A stretch of 64,000 nucleotides of DNA from Acholoe squamosa. Taxonomy: Eukaryota; Annelida; Polychaeta; Phyllodocida; Polynoidae. The position numbers were made by a program, and so were the translations under genes. The stretch lies in the NCBI GenBank assembly GCA_949317995.1, contig OX439043.1, positions 44,583,560 to 44,647,559 of the forward strand, in the 5' to 3' direction. Below the pieces are notes generated by a model, which made no database searches, had not been told where the DNA came from, and worked only from the letters and a program-made list of their open reading frames with translations. Shown here piece by piece: positions 1 through 11,311 of the stretch (position 1 is its first letter; every line of letters starts with the position of its first letter).

Positions 1-1166
1 CGAAAGCATATTGAAGTTGCATATATCCACTAAAATGCCATATTTGAAAACGTGTGGAAATGGTTCTAAAAGGTTTGTAAATGTTCTTCTCTTGATTATG
101 TTCTGTAGATGATCATCAAAATTAAACCACAAAATTAATATTCTATAACTAGTAACGGATATGCCCTCTTCAATGCTAGCCTAAAAGGTATCGGGCTCTT
201 TTATAGAATGCTCTAATCAGACAAAACATAGATATTTATCCATTTCTGTGTTATCTTAAGAGTAAAGTTACATTTTATTTGACTCCGTCTATATCTCTGT
301 TAACTATATCAATGTAGATACTTATTGGATTTGATGGGCGGCAGTTAGCTGAGTAATCGAAGCTGAAATGGAAGGGGCTCATGTTTGGTTCACTTATCTA
401 GACAAACATAAGCCCCAGACAAACATGAGCCCCATGCATGTATACACGGTATTATAGGAGATATCGTGTATTGATTTTACGACAGATGTCATCTGAAATT
501 CTATATGAGAAAAGAGATTGGGGTTTCAAATAAACACCTCTTATTGAATATAGAAATGTTATCTTATATTCAGCCGCTATATAAAGGAATTGTACAACAC
601 GACAGTACCGTTTTAACTATATATGATTTCTGCAGCAGGCTAGGCTTAATTGTTTGTATACTGAGAAATATAATGAGGACTGGAAAGACGGGTCTTCTTC
701 GTACTGTAAATAAGGTCCATGTTCCAACACAAACAATGACCTATGGGGAAATCTTAGGTAACCTGAAAGACGAGGAATCCAGTATATCGGGCTTTCTATC
801 CTGCAAGCTATTGTAATCGAAATTAAAGCAAGAAAAATCGTCAATTCACAATGACCTTAAATCCCAACGTTTTAGTGTTTGAATTATGGTATCTGTAGCT
901 GAAACTCTTGTTTTGTAGTTTGGTACCATAGCCAGTAATTGGCGTTTTTCACAGTCCCAATCGTCAAGCTATAGAGATGCTTGATATTCTGCAATCTGCA
1001 GACATAGTAACCCTCCCGTTCCCGTCCCATTCTCCTTTCTCCCTAGACACATCCCCTTACCACCAGCAATACCAGCCATCCCTGTCCCCACTCCCCCACT
1101 CCATCCCACATCCTCCCTTCCCTAGCCCTAGCCACATTTGATATTAAATATTCAGTGGTGTCCTAC
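1..1166 (-). other. Start of the intron 3' of the ankyrin exon, with a G-run block
   Basis: Downstream of the donor at 1166 the minus strand is intronic. About 1005-1135 is almost pure C/T on the plus strand, so the transcript would carry a dense series of GGG runs within 170 nt of the 5' splice site. The rest (1-1000) is AT-rich with no exon, RNA gene or repeat that I recognise. A 103-codon plus-strand ORF at 505-816 has no recognisable features. Confidence 0.55.
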
Positions 1167-3779
1167 CTTGTCGGAGTCGCTGGTTTTGGGATCCATGTCT
1201 ATGTCATCGGTGTGGCTCTGTGGTGGAGAGGCGCCGAACTTAAAATTCCAGCTCCACTTGGATTTGGTGGAGCTCACGGAGGAGGTGCGTTCTCGGAGGT
1301 CTACGTTGTCTGATGTATTAGCGTACTCCTTGCTGGTGGAGGACTGCTGTCGTCTGCGGCCCTCCTGCCGGGACCCCCGCCCACCCTTCTCCTTATGCTG
1401 GTGGTGGTGGTGCTGCCCCTCTGTACTCCAGCGTTTGAGGAGCCGCGCCCCAATGCCTATCAGGTGCTCCGGGTGGCGGGCGTCGGCCAAAGGGGGCAAG
1501 CCGACGGCACGTCGGGCATGGGCCACCACCTGGACCAGAGTTTCACCGAGCAGCGCCGCCTGCTCTCGAACTAAATCCGGTGAGAGGTGCACGGGAGCGA
1601 CGCCGTGCGCATTCACTACGCGCACGCGTGCTCCATGTTCTATTAAAGCCAAGGCGCAGTCCCAGCTCTGGAACTCGACGGTAGAGGCCAGATGAAGAGG
1701 GGTACAGCCCTCCCCGTCTGAGACGTTAGCCGTGGCCCCGTACTTCAGCAAGAGCCGTACCGTGGATGCATTTCTCTCAGCTACGGCCAGGAAGAGTGGT
1801 GGTAAGCTCTGTAGACGCTCTGCTGTGTAGTGAGTGGCGAAGGTGAAGGGCGCCGGATCCGGAATCGTCGCTGCGTTACTGGTAGAAGCGCAGGGCGTGG
1901 CGGGTGTAGGGGTGGTGACGCGCGGGGTGGCACCAGTATAGTGGGGAAGTATCCCGGCGCTGGGGCCGCTTCCACTACTACTACTCTCTCCTGTGCCACC
2001 AATGCCGCATCCCCCTGCAGTGACCACGCCCGGTCTCGGGCTTTGGCCGCTACTGCCGCAGCCTTGGATGCTAGATTTTGGTGGTGTGGTAACGTCTCCT
2101 GCCCCGCCCCCACTTCCTTCTCCTCCCACTATGCCACTATATACCCCTCCTGGGTGCGTTAAGAGCGCGGGAGCGGCAGCGGAAGTGGCTAAAGACGCTG
2201 CTGTGGTGTAGACGGGAACCACATGGGGCGGCGGGAACACAGAGGAGGTTGGTATGGGTGAGGGGGAGGTGAGTTCCGGTTGTTGTAAGGGGTGGTATAA
2301 GTGCTGCTCATGGTGCCACGGCAACTCTGTGCTGCCGCCGCTGATACCACTACTGGCACTAGTTCTGCCGTTAGCCGCTAGGAGGGGCGGCGGGTGGTGG
2401 TAGGGCTGGCAGGAGGAGGAGGACGAGGGGGTTCCGATGGTGAGGGACAGTGTGGTGGTCGGGACATGACATGGTAGACCATTACTGGTGATGGCAGCAG
2501 CAGCAGTGCCGCTGCTGTTGCTGCTGCTGTTGCTGATACTTGTGCACCTTGAGGCGGTGCTGCCACCACCAGCATACGCCCCAGTGGTGCTGACAGTGGT
2601 GCCGGTGGTCCACTCACTGACACCAGCGGTGCCACCACCCACTCCTGATGCTACACTTACAGAACTACTGCTACTACTGTTACCATACCCCACCACCCCT
2701 CCACTTATACCCCCCACAGCGTACCCCCTTGGTGGCGGTGGAACTGTACAGGTAATGGGGCAGTCTGTTTCTGTATCCACTAATAACCTAGGTAGTGACC
2801 CTAAGGGGCTTAGAGTCAGTGGTGCACCACCTACAGCTAACCTCTGGTTACTGCTGTTTGCACTACTGCCTCCCCTGTGCTGCTGCACTGACTGCTGCCA
2901 CTGCTGGCTGGTAGAGGCACACACGATAGAGGCCTCTGAGATGGTGTCTGAGGGCAGCCGTGAGTTATTAAGGCCTTCTTGTTGGGAGCTGCTTTTACCC
3001 TGGTTACAGAACAGGAACCGGACATCCTTCCGGTCCCGCGGGTGTGGTACTATTTCAGAGATGCTGGAACAACGTCTGCCATTGGCGGCCACGTGGTTAA
3101 CCCCAGGTTCATTGGGGTCAAGTCCATGCGTAAGGAGCAGGCGGAGGACGTCAAGGCTACCGTGTTGAATGGCCACGTGAAGAGCGTTTCGGAATATGGG
3201 CGGCACGGCTATGTCATTGCCGATGCCACCCACAAGGTCCAAAGAACTTCCACAATGCCGTGCGTCAGATGTTCGGTGGTGGTCGGCAAAGGTCGGGCTC
3301 TTCCGGAAGTCAGCTCCCGGTGTATGCGCGCCCTCGTGGAACACATTGCCTTCCCCCTGACTGGCCGCTCCACGACTGGCCGACTCAAAACTACTCCCCA
3401 GCACACTCCCCTGGTTGCTGCCGTGCTGCCCTAATCCAAATTTTCCCAGATGTAATATCAAAAGTTTCTTAACCACGATCACATCATCCTCTTTTATCGC
3501 CCGCTCCAGTTGGTCAGCCTCTGTGGATAGGTCGAATATGGAGGATACAGTACTGCTGGCACGACGTGCAAAGTCGAACTGGTTGTTGGCCGTGCCCCCT
3601 TGCATGGCCCAGGAACTGGGCACCGAGAGGCATGATGGGGAGGAGGAGGGCACTGACGTCACATCCGGTACCAGTAACAGGTCGTGACGGTCGTTGGACA
3701 AGCCCGGGCTGGCAGGCGAGCAGAAGGTGTTAGATTTTCCTGACATGCCCTCCGTTTGGTAGAAATCACTCGACAGGTA
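1167..3779 (-). CDS. Large internal exon of an ankyrin-repeat protein
   Basis: The minus strand is open for 871 codons. The exon is bounded by a pyrimidine-rich acceptor ending GTTGCAG (AG at 3781-3780) and a donor AAG/GTAGGA (GT at 1166-1165); both boundaries are phase 0. No ATG lies at the 5' end, so this is an internal exon. Residues are counted from the exon start. A helical segment LERAIKEDDVIVVKKLL lies near 90-107. One ankyrin repeat (NALHVAIQHGSLDVLRLLL) lies near 197-225. A Ser/Gly/Thr/Pro-rich insert spans roughly 280-640. Two to three more ankyrin repeats follow near 655-750 (PLFLAVAERNASTVRLLLKY, then GCTPLHLAS, then GVAPVHLSPDL). A basic His/Lys/Arg/Gln-rich stretch and a KWSWNFKFG motif close the exon. 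Ankyrin repeats are protein-binding modules; the partner and cell compartment cannot be read here. The large GC-rich antisense ORFs are shadows. Family assignment beyond ankyrin-repeat protein is not possible by eye. Confidence 0.88.
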
Positions 3780-4833
3780 CTGCAACGACAAAAAAGAGAG
3801 GGAAAACAGATTAAGTAAGGTGTTTTGAACATATAGAGGACACCTGTAGATATGATTATTTATGCATTTGTTTCAAATCATACTAATTGCCATTATGCAT
3901 TTTTTCTTTGTTTATACTACTCATGATACAAATCATTACATCTACAATTTTAATCACCAATCATATTAATTCAATTTCTCTTGTTAGTCTATTGAGGTAG
4001 AAAAGAAAAAAAAAACGAGCTTGAGCCGATTTTAACCATCGCGATCTGTTCTTACGGATTCGGTAAGAAAAAAGGTATATGATTATCAAAAGCTAGTTTT
4101 AAGCTGACGTTTCACAGACAGCCCATTAACAGACAATTCACAGAGTAATGTGGACAGTTAAAAGAGAGAAGTTGTGAAATATAGAGCGCCATTTTAGGAT
4201 TGAGTTCCAAACATAACCTGGTACCAAGGGTAAAGGTCAAGACCGCACGTCAAGGTCATTTACAGAGTTAATGAGCGAGGCGGTTGAACTGGGAACGAGG
4301 AAGATGACTTATTGTTGATTACATTAGTATTTAACGCCCTGTTAACAGTGTCTAGATAACGTATAAATTTATACAAAGTCTAGCCATTCTTTTGCCCCCA
4401 CCAATGCTCTTTACCACACTGAACAAATTAGGCCTAGATATTCTAGGAATAACATAAAACAGTGAGTGTAGATCTAGTCTGGGAAATCAAGTAGTTTTCC
4501 ACTGACAACGTCTATCGTATTAGCTTAGGAACTATAGAGAGAATAATATGCGTTGCTAGGTGTTATTCTGATAACGAAGGCATCGCTCTATTTGCTTACT
4601 AGGCACCACACTCCAATTGTGCTTGGGGAATCCTTTTTTTATGTTGAAATTATATTAATCTGTATCACAATCAAGTGACCGCCTGTCTTGCCTTCAAATT
4701 TCGACTGATTTGAAAGTGAGGGAAGTTCATACCTGTCTCTCACTCTGACCCCCCCCCCCTTCCACCGTTCGCTTGTTTAATTTACCTGTTAGCACAATCC
4801 TACCATACATTAATTATAGTATTGTTAATGTTA
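3780..4833. other. Intron sequence, nothing recognised
   Basis: The polypyrimidine tract of the acceptor for the ankyrin exon lies at 3782-3810 (minus strand). The remaining kilobase is AT-rich unique-looking sequence with no coding frame or repeat structure that I can see. Confidence 0.5.
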
Positions 4834-6377
4834 AGGCGAAATCCCACAACGTGAAAAAGGCCAAATCCCACAACGTGAAAATGGTCAGGAAATCGTTGTG
4901 AAATAGGATATGTGGGTGCTTAGCCGATATTGGGGTGGTAATATCGTCTACACTGCAAAAATGGTGTTTAGATCCTAAACACAATTCTAAACATATTCTT
5001 GCAACATTTTTGTAATCACATTATTTTCCTAAACATGTTTAGCCAAACAATGTGCTTAGCTCAGGTATTTAGAAATGTAGGTGTTTAGGTTTAAAATTTG
5101 TGATTAGGTACCTATGAAATTTTGTGTTTAGATGTTTATGAATTTTTGTGTTTAGATGTCTATGTGATTTGTTAGGGTTAGGATTTGCAGACATGTATGC
5201 ATTGAAAAAATAAAGGAATATCTTTTGTTTGCCTTCTCATTTACTAGGGGGACATCAGCAGGTATTTATCTACATGTAAAAGTCTCCAAAGATGTCAGCC
5301 ACAGCTACACGTATACACATGTATGTACACTCTGTGAGAGACTTGAGAAAGTACAGCAGCTTGGCAGCAAGGACATTGCTTTATCCATTCCAAAATAACA
5401 TGAAATAGGTGTTAGTCGTGGAGCATATTGACTATTTTATGGCAATGATGCTGGTGTAGGGAGAATCTAGTCAATTTTCTATTGCTGTTCCTATTCTCAT
5501 GACATTCAATAAAAAGAACCAACGATAAACATAGGATTTGGGGACACTTGTCACAACAATTGATTACAATTGTGTACAGATAGTCCATTCAAAGGTAGTG
5601 CTGCTACCTGGTGTGGATTCAACATCCAAGCATCTAAACATATTGATGTTTAAATCTAAACACCTATTATTCAGCTGTTTAAACTCTAAACATCTAAACA
5701 TGTTTAGCAAAAATGTTTATATAGTTAGAATAAAAGTGTTCATTTCCTAAATGTGTAGTTGATGAGACACCTAACTGACTTATATGTTTAGATTTTAAAC
5801 ATGTTTAGACCTAAACATGTTTAAAATCTAAACACCATTTTTGCAATGTAGGGAAGACCTATAAAGGCTAAGAATCCCTGTCAAAGTGCTGGTATTTAGG
5901 GAGTAAAGTACCTCAAAAGGTTTTGATATTTTCTTCACAAAGGGCTTGAAATCTCTGTGATAGACTCAAAATCCCTGTGATTTAGAAGAAAACAACAGTT
6001 TCTAGGAAATCAGAAGAGGTGTGTCTTTGATAAATCAGGAGCCAGGTTCCACATACTACAGTGATAATGGGGTTCTGCTTGTGATTTATGCAAGCTACAT
6101 TTGTTTATGCTATGCAGGAGACCATTGTGAACCACAGAAAATAGTCAGAGACAACTGTGTTTTTAATATCAAATACTCCATCTCTGTGAATCAATTCATC
6201 TGTGCAGTAATGAAAATCACAGAGATTCCTCTGCTACTATCAGCTACAGTCGGATTTGGAGTGGTAAGAAGTGCAGTGAGCACACTTGTGATTTAGGAAA
6301 TTAGCAAGAGTCCAATGTTGCATATATCCAGAATCATAGACATTTCAGACCCATTTTTCACATAGTGGGATTTGGCC
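4834..6377. mobile_element. Inverted-repeat element, copy 1 (interrupted)
   Basis: The left end carries GGCCAAATCCCACAACGTG (4859) with a near-duplicate 25 bp earlier (4834). The right end at 6377 reads CACATAGTGGGATTTGGCC, its inverted complement. Without the nested insertion at 4951-5848 the element is about 619 bp. The inside is rich in repeats of TGTGATTT and its complement. No transposase is encoded, so this is a non-autonomous (MITE-like) DNA element. A second copy follows head to tail and a third lies inverted at 7804. Confidence 0.75.
4951..5848. mobile_element. TIR transposon nested in copy 1, TA target duplication
   Basis: 898 bp bounded by inverted repeats starting CACTGCAAAAATGGTGTTTAG on the left and CATTGCAAAAATGGTGTTTAG (complement) on the right. 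TA flanks both ends. The homologous copy at 6378-6990 lacks the insertion and retains a single TA at the same place, giving an empty-site comparison. TA duplication and TIR form fit Tc1/mariner-type elements. No transposase frame is present. The inside is packed with TAAACA/TGTTTA motifs. Related 791-bp copies lie at 44406 and 45865. Confidence 0.82.
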
Positions 6378-6990
6378 TAAATGGTTGGGAAATCATTGTG
6401 AAATAGGATATGTGGGTGCTTAGCGGATATTGTATTGGGGTGGTAATATCATCTAGGGAAGACCTTTAAAGGCTAAGAATCCCTGTCAAAGTGCCGGTAT
6501 TTAGGGAGTATAGTACATCAAAAGTTTTTGATATTTTCTTCACAAAGGGCTTGAAATCTCTATGATAGACTCAAAATCCATGTGATTTAGAGGAAAACAA
6601 CAGTTTCTAGGAAATCAGAAGAGGTGTGTCTTTGATAAATCAGGAGCCAAGTTCCAGTGACTACAGTCAACATGGGGCTCTGCTTGTGATTTATGGAAGC
6701 TACATTTGTTTATGCTATGCAGGAGACCATTGCAAACCACAGAAAATAGTCAGAGACAACTGTGATTTTACTATCAAATACTCTATCCCTGGGAATCATT
6801 CTAGCAACTCATCTGTGCAGTAATGAAATTCACAGAGATTCCCCTGCTACTATCAGCTATAGTCGGATTTGGAGTGGTAAGAAGTGCAGTGAGTACCCTT
6901 GTGATTTAGGAAATTGGCAAGGGTCCAATGTTGCCGATATCCAGAATCAGAGACATTTCAGACCCATTTTTCATGTAGTGGGATTTGGCC
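6378..6990. mobile_element. Inverted-repeat element, copy 2
   Basis: Starts at the junction with copy 1, having lost its left TIR, and ends at 6990 with GTAGTGGGATTTGGCC. It aligns along its length with copy 1 minus the nested transposon. Head-to-tail arrangement suggests tandem duplication or insertion into the end of copy 1. Confidence 0.72.
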
Positions 6991-7081
6991 TTTAAGTCGT
7001 CACTGGAAAATGTTTGAATGGAAGTAGATCCTTTCTGTAAAGGGCAACCGAAGCATAAATGACCAAAATATCAAATTATAT

Positions 7082-7277
7082 CAGTCAGGGCCATTTTCCA
7101 CCACTCGATATGAGTGCTCTATCGGCCGATAGCTGCCCCACACAACCACCTCGGCCGAGGGGGCTGCCATAGGGTTCAATGGTGGGGCATGGTATCTGTC
7201 GGCCGAAAATAGCATCTGCTATGGGTCTAGCGGCCACTAGAGGGGCCATATCGGGTGGTGGAAAACGGCCCTCACTG
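7082..7277. mobile_element. Short foldback element
   Basis: About 196 bp with roughly 30-bp imperfect inverted ends: CAGTCAGGGCCATTTTCCAC on the left and the complement of CAGTGAGGGCCGTTTTCCAC on the right. The inside is GC-rich with several GGCCGA motifs. No coding capacity. No clear target duplication was identified. Confidence 0.65.
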
Positions 7278-7803
7278 CTGCCTATCGTGTCTACCCTATT
7301 TCCGCCCAGGTCCAAGGCCTGAAATATTGTTGTCAGACTCCACTTCAGAAACGATATACAACACCATAGAGATATACCTCAATGACAACACCTTTAGGAA
7401 AGAGGTGACTCTTTTGATAAACGTTGCCATTTTGTCGTTCTGATGAATGCAGCCCATGCAAAATACATATAGTTCTTCTACGTACATGTTACCCATATCA
7501 AACCTGAAAAGCTAGGTATTTCTGAAACACTACGAGTTTAGTCTCCCGACTGTGAATATCACACTCAATACGTCCAAGTCCTTTCATAGTGAGGTAGAGT
7601 TTGTAACCCACTAATACCAATGATTGCCTATACAGATGCATGCCTGTTCCCTCTATATCTTCGCCACTTCAGTGATTGACCCTGACAACCCAAGAATCTC
7701 CTTCCGATCGAGGTCAGGTTGGTATGATTTGGGAGAGCCGTGATCTTTGGGTTTAAGAAATGACTTCATGAACCCCTACTATATGGACTGTTCAGGCTGA
7801 TAA
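7278..7803. other. No feature recognised
   Basis: Unique-looking intron sequence between two mobile elements. No gene or repeat seen. Confidence 0.4.
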
Positions 7804-8386
7804 GGCCAAATCCCACTACGTGAAAAATGGGTCTGAAATGTCTGTGATTCAGGATATCAGCAACATTGGACTCTTGCCAATTTCCTAAATCACAAGGGTA
7901 CTCACTACACTTCTTACCACTCCAAATCCGACTATAGCTGATATTAGCAGAGGAAACTCTGTGATTTTCATTACTGCACAGATGAGTTGCTAGAATGATT
8001 CACAGAGATAGAGTATTTGATATTAATGTCACAGTTGTCTCTGACTATTTTCTGTGGTTTGCAATGGTCTCCTGCATAGCATAAAGAAATGTAGCTTGCA
8101 TAAATCACAAGCAGAACCCCATTATGACTGTAGTATGTGGAACTTGGCTCCTGATTTATTAAAGACACACCTCTTCTGATTTCCTAGAAACTGTTGTCTT
8201 CCTCTAAATCACAGGGATTTTGAGTCTATCACAGAGATTTCAAGCCCTTTGTGAAGAAAATATCAAAAACTTTTGATGTACTATACTCCCTAAATACCAG
8301 CACTTTGACAGGGATTCTTAGCCTTTGTAGGGCTTCCCTAGACGATATTACCACCCCAATATCGACTAAGCACCCACATATCCTAT
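7804..8386. mobile_element. Inverted-repeat element, copy 3 (reverse orientation)
   Basis: Begins GGCCAAATCCCACTACGTG at 7804 and runs as the reverse complement of copies 1 and 2. Similarity stops near 8386 in the sequence equivalent to the left end, so the second TIR is missing. A 65-codon frame is shared with the other two copies but has no ATG in common and no recognisable domain. Confidence 0.72.
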
Positions 8387-10431
8387 GCTTTTTCAAATTT
8401 CTTTTTGCAGATGGATGAAGGAAGGTCCTTTACACATTATCTATGAGGTATTAGTAGAATTTAAATAAAATGATTGATCATTATTCAATTGCCAATTCAG
8501 GTTTTGTGGGTATTGCTGGCATGGATGTGGGTATTAGTGGCTGCCTAGCTTTAGCCACTATGAACCTATTTTCTGATGCACCTGTCATTTCTACCACATA
8601 GCCAATCTGTCAATGCAATTTGATACCTGTATAGCGATGAAGATAGCCAAGCTGTTTTTCAAGCTAGTCACTACTGTTGTCCTAAGATATTGACAGTTGT
8701 TCAATACTGTAAAAAAAATGTCCTCTTAATGAACCCTTGATTTTGAAAATTCTAAACATAAGTGCTACAGCTTCAGACAGGGCATGGATTAACCAAACAC
8801 AGGCTGAACTTGCGGAGGTATGTTGCTGCCCAGCTGTAGCCTGGAATCCTTCTGTAGAAGGTAGCATGCACGCAGCTCCTTGTATAATGCTGGCAATATT
8901 TAGTAATTTCATGGTTAGATTTTACAGGGATAGTGTCTTTTGCAGCTGGTGGAAGTATCAGTATGAGGATGAGTAGGATCAAATAGACAGAGGGCTATAG
9001 CCTCTGTATCTCTAAACAGGTAAAGTGTCCATAGTTCTAGAGGCGCCCAGGTTCTCATATTACTAGCACACTGACCTGCTGGTCGTTGTATGTACCTTAT
9101 ATTTACAGAATGCAACATAAGTATGTAATAAGAACCTTAACATTCTATGAAGTTACGGAGTATACGCACAGTCTGCTACTCTAGTCCACTAAGCCTCTGC
9201 CAGTTGATTGAGCCACAGAAAATCCTGTATAAAATCTGACCTAGAGGCCTACCCACGTCCAATATACGCTTGCGTTCCAAAATTGGCTGATGCAGCTGTT
9301 CTTTGGACATCACGATACAGATGTATTCTTGGGCGTGGCACGGCCCAAGAAAAGAAAAGAAGACAGCTTTAAATTTGGCCTTTTCTAGTATATTGCCTAT
9401 GTAATTTGACCCTTTGCCAGGTCCTTAGTTCTGTTCCCTAGAATAAGTTTTTTCCCTAAGGCATTTCACTGGTGTCGATTCTATGCAAGCCCAGAGCACC
9501 TGGGGCCTATCACTGAGGCACATGTGGGAAGGAGACGTCTGCTGCTCGTGAAATTCACTATCTTCTGGATACATAATCTTGACGAGATAACATATCAATC
9601 CAGGCCAGCAGCCAATGTGTAAACAAGTTCTTTACTGTCACTGCGAACTCTATCTACACAGGTGCCACCTAGAGTGGTATATACGAATCAAATCATGTCC
9701 CCAACCGATGTCTACTTGTATTCTTAACCATACACAGTTACCCAAATCCTCTTAGTGTGCATAGATAAGCAATCCCACTGCACTGCATACGTATAATGTG
9801 TACTTCCTGTTGAAATTTGTTCTAGCTATGGCTTCTGATAGGCTGTATTGAACTGACATTTTACCACACCCCTAGTTGTCTGCCTTTTTATGATATGCCC
9901 TGACAATGTGCCCATTATAATGGCTCAGGGACAGATCTGAAATATTCACTAGGTTAACTGGTGCAGAGAGGAGCTGGGCGCTGGTACTATTAATAAGGGC
10001 AGGAATGCATTAACGGTGCACTATCAAAGGTAGGAGACCTCCTCAATGGATGAGTCACGAGGATCAGATTTGAAATGTGCATTAAATGGGCCAGGACATG
10101 TGAATAATTGAAATAATCCGGGGTAGACAGCACTATGTATTTGGTATATTTCGTGTATGAGAGAATCACGGGGGTATACCGACTATACTGACTGGTACTG
10201 TGGTATGAAACCGCCACACAGGGATGGACACAGTGGTGGGTGGTGTTGAATTCAAATAGATCAGTGTTGCTTTTTTTCATGACAACATTCGTATTATATG
10301 AACATAAGAAACTAATGAAAATAAGAACATGACTTGTGTGTCTGTGGGGGGTGCGCTCTATTGCTTTTGAGTGTGCATGGCAGTTGGTCGAGATGTGGAT
10401 ATGGGCCCTATGTATAACCTGTACAGACAAC
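8387..10431. other. No feature recognised
   Basis: About 2 kb of intron without a supported exon, RNA gene or structured repeat. Short ORFs here have no coding character. Confidence 0.4.
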
Positions 10432-10501
10432 TCTCTCTAATGTGGTCACCACTCCTTCTCTCCAAAATGACCACAATGGTGATGTGACCACATTAGAGAG
10501 A
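10432..10501. repeat. Perfect 18-bp inverted repeat (hairpin)
   Basis: Arms at 10432-10449 and 10484-10501 are exact reverse complements (TCTCTCTAATGTGGTCAC) around a 34-base loop. Probably a short MITE or a solo pair of transposon ends. Confidence 0.7.
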
Positions 10502-10547
10502 CCTCATGTTTAGGATATGGGCTTCATAGACAGAACCCCTGAAAAGT

Positions 10548-10660
10548 AATGTACCGTAAAACCCTACATGTATAAGCCACATCCGCGTGCAAGCCGCACC
10601 CCAACTTTAGGAGGATGCTAACAGAACCCTCACAGAACCCCCCCCCCCCGTCATCCACCG
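10548..10660. mobile_element. Probable remnant of a TATAAGCC-type MITE
   Basis: The stretch ACCGTAAAACCC, then TATAAGCC, then AAGCCGCACCCC resembles the ends of a widespread metazoan MITE type with a CCGTA...TATAAGCCGCACCC terminus. Only one end is visible and the assignment is from memory of the motif. Confidence 0.3.
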
Positions 10661-11311
10661 CATAATATTATGTGCCTTGCAGCCTCAGGTTTTCAGGTCT
10701 CAGTGAAGGAAATCCTGCAGAAAACCGGAAGTTATATACGATTGTGGTCAGAAGTGAATACTGCAGGCACACTGAATGGTCAATAACCATGTTGAAAATA
10801 ATGCCAATAAATATAAAACCACTACACATGTTGTTGAACATTTGCTGCTTTGGATAAAATACCAGGAGGGCATTTCTTAAAGTGCTTACCCATTTTTTCA
10901 AAGGTTAAATTGGAAATAGTGAATCTACATTTTATTCAGTGCAGATTTAGGCAGAAGCAGGGTGTTTTTACGCGATAGTCCAGTGCTCAAAGTTTTCGTG
11001 GTCAATTCATATTTTAAGTCAGCCTATATTATGAAGGAAGGATGTATCTATTAATTCTGGGGTGATTTTTAGAAAATGAACATGTTCCAATGGGTGCTAT
11101 CGCGTTTCGCGCTATATTAAATTATAGTGCGGAACCAATTCCTTCTATGAGACCTTCACCCCAAACCAAGGATTCATTGTTACAGAAGTTTCACTACAGG
11201 GGGCAGCAGTAGTAAATATGACCACACTGTTAGTGACAACACCAATCACCTACACGTTGGTACTATTTCTAAGGCCCTATAGGAGAGGTACCCACAACGT
11301 GAACACTGCTA
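10661..11311. other. No feature recognised
   Basis: Intron sequence with no supported gene. A CACTACAGGGGGCAGCAG string at about 11192 is mentioned among the findings. Confidence 0.35.

Noticed and set aside
505..816. 103-codon plus-strand ORF
   Set aside because: No recognisable domain, no splice context, AT-rich codon use like the surrounding intron.
1138..3687. Several plus-strand ORFs of 70-226 codons opposite the ankyrin exon
   Set aside because: They are antisense shadows of a long GC-rich coding exon; peptides are Pro/Leu/Arg-rich and lack domains.
3780..3791. Start of the ankyrin protein at 3791
   Set aside because: The codon there is TTG, not ATG, and lies inside a clear acceptor site; the exon begins at 3779.
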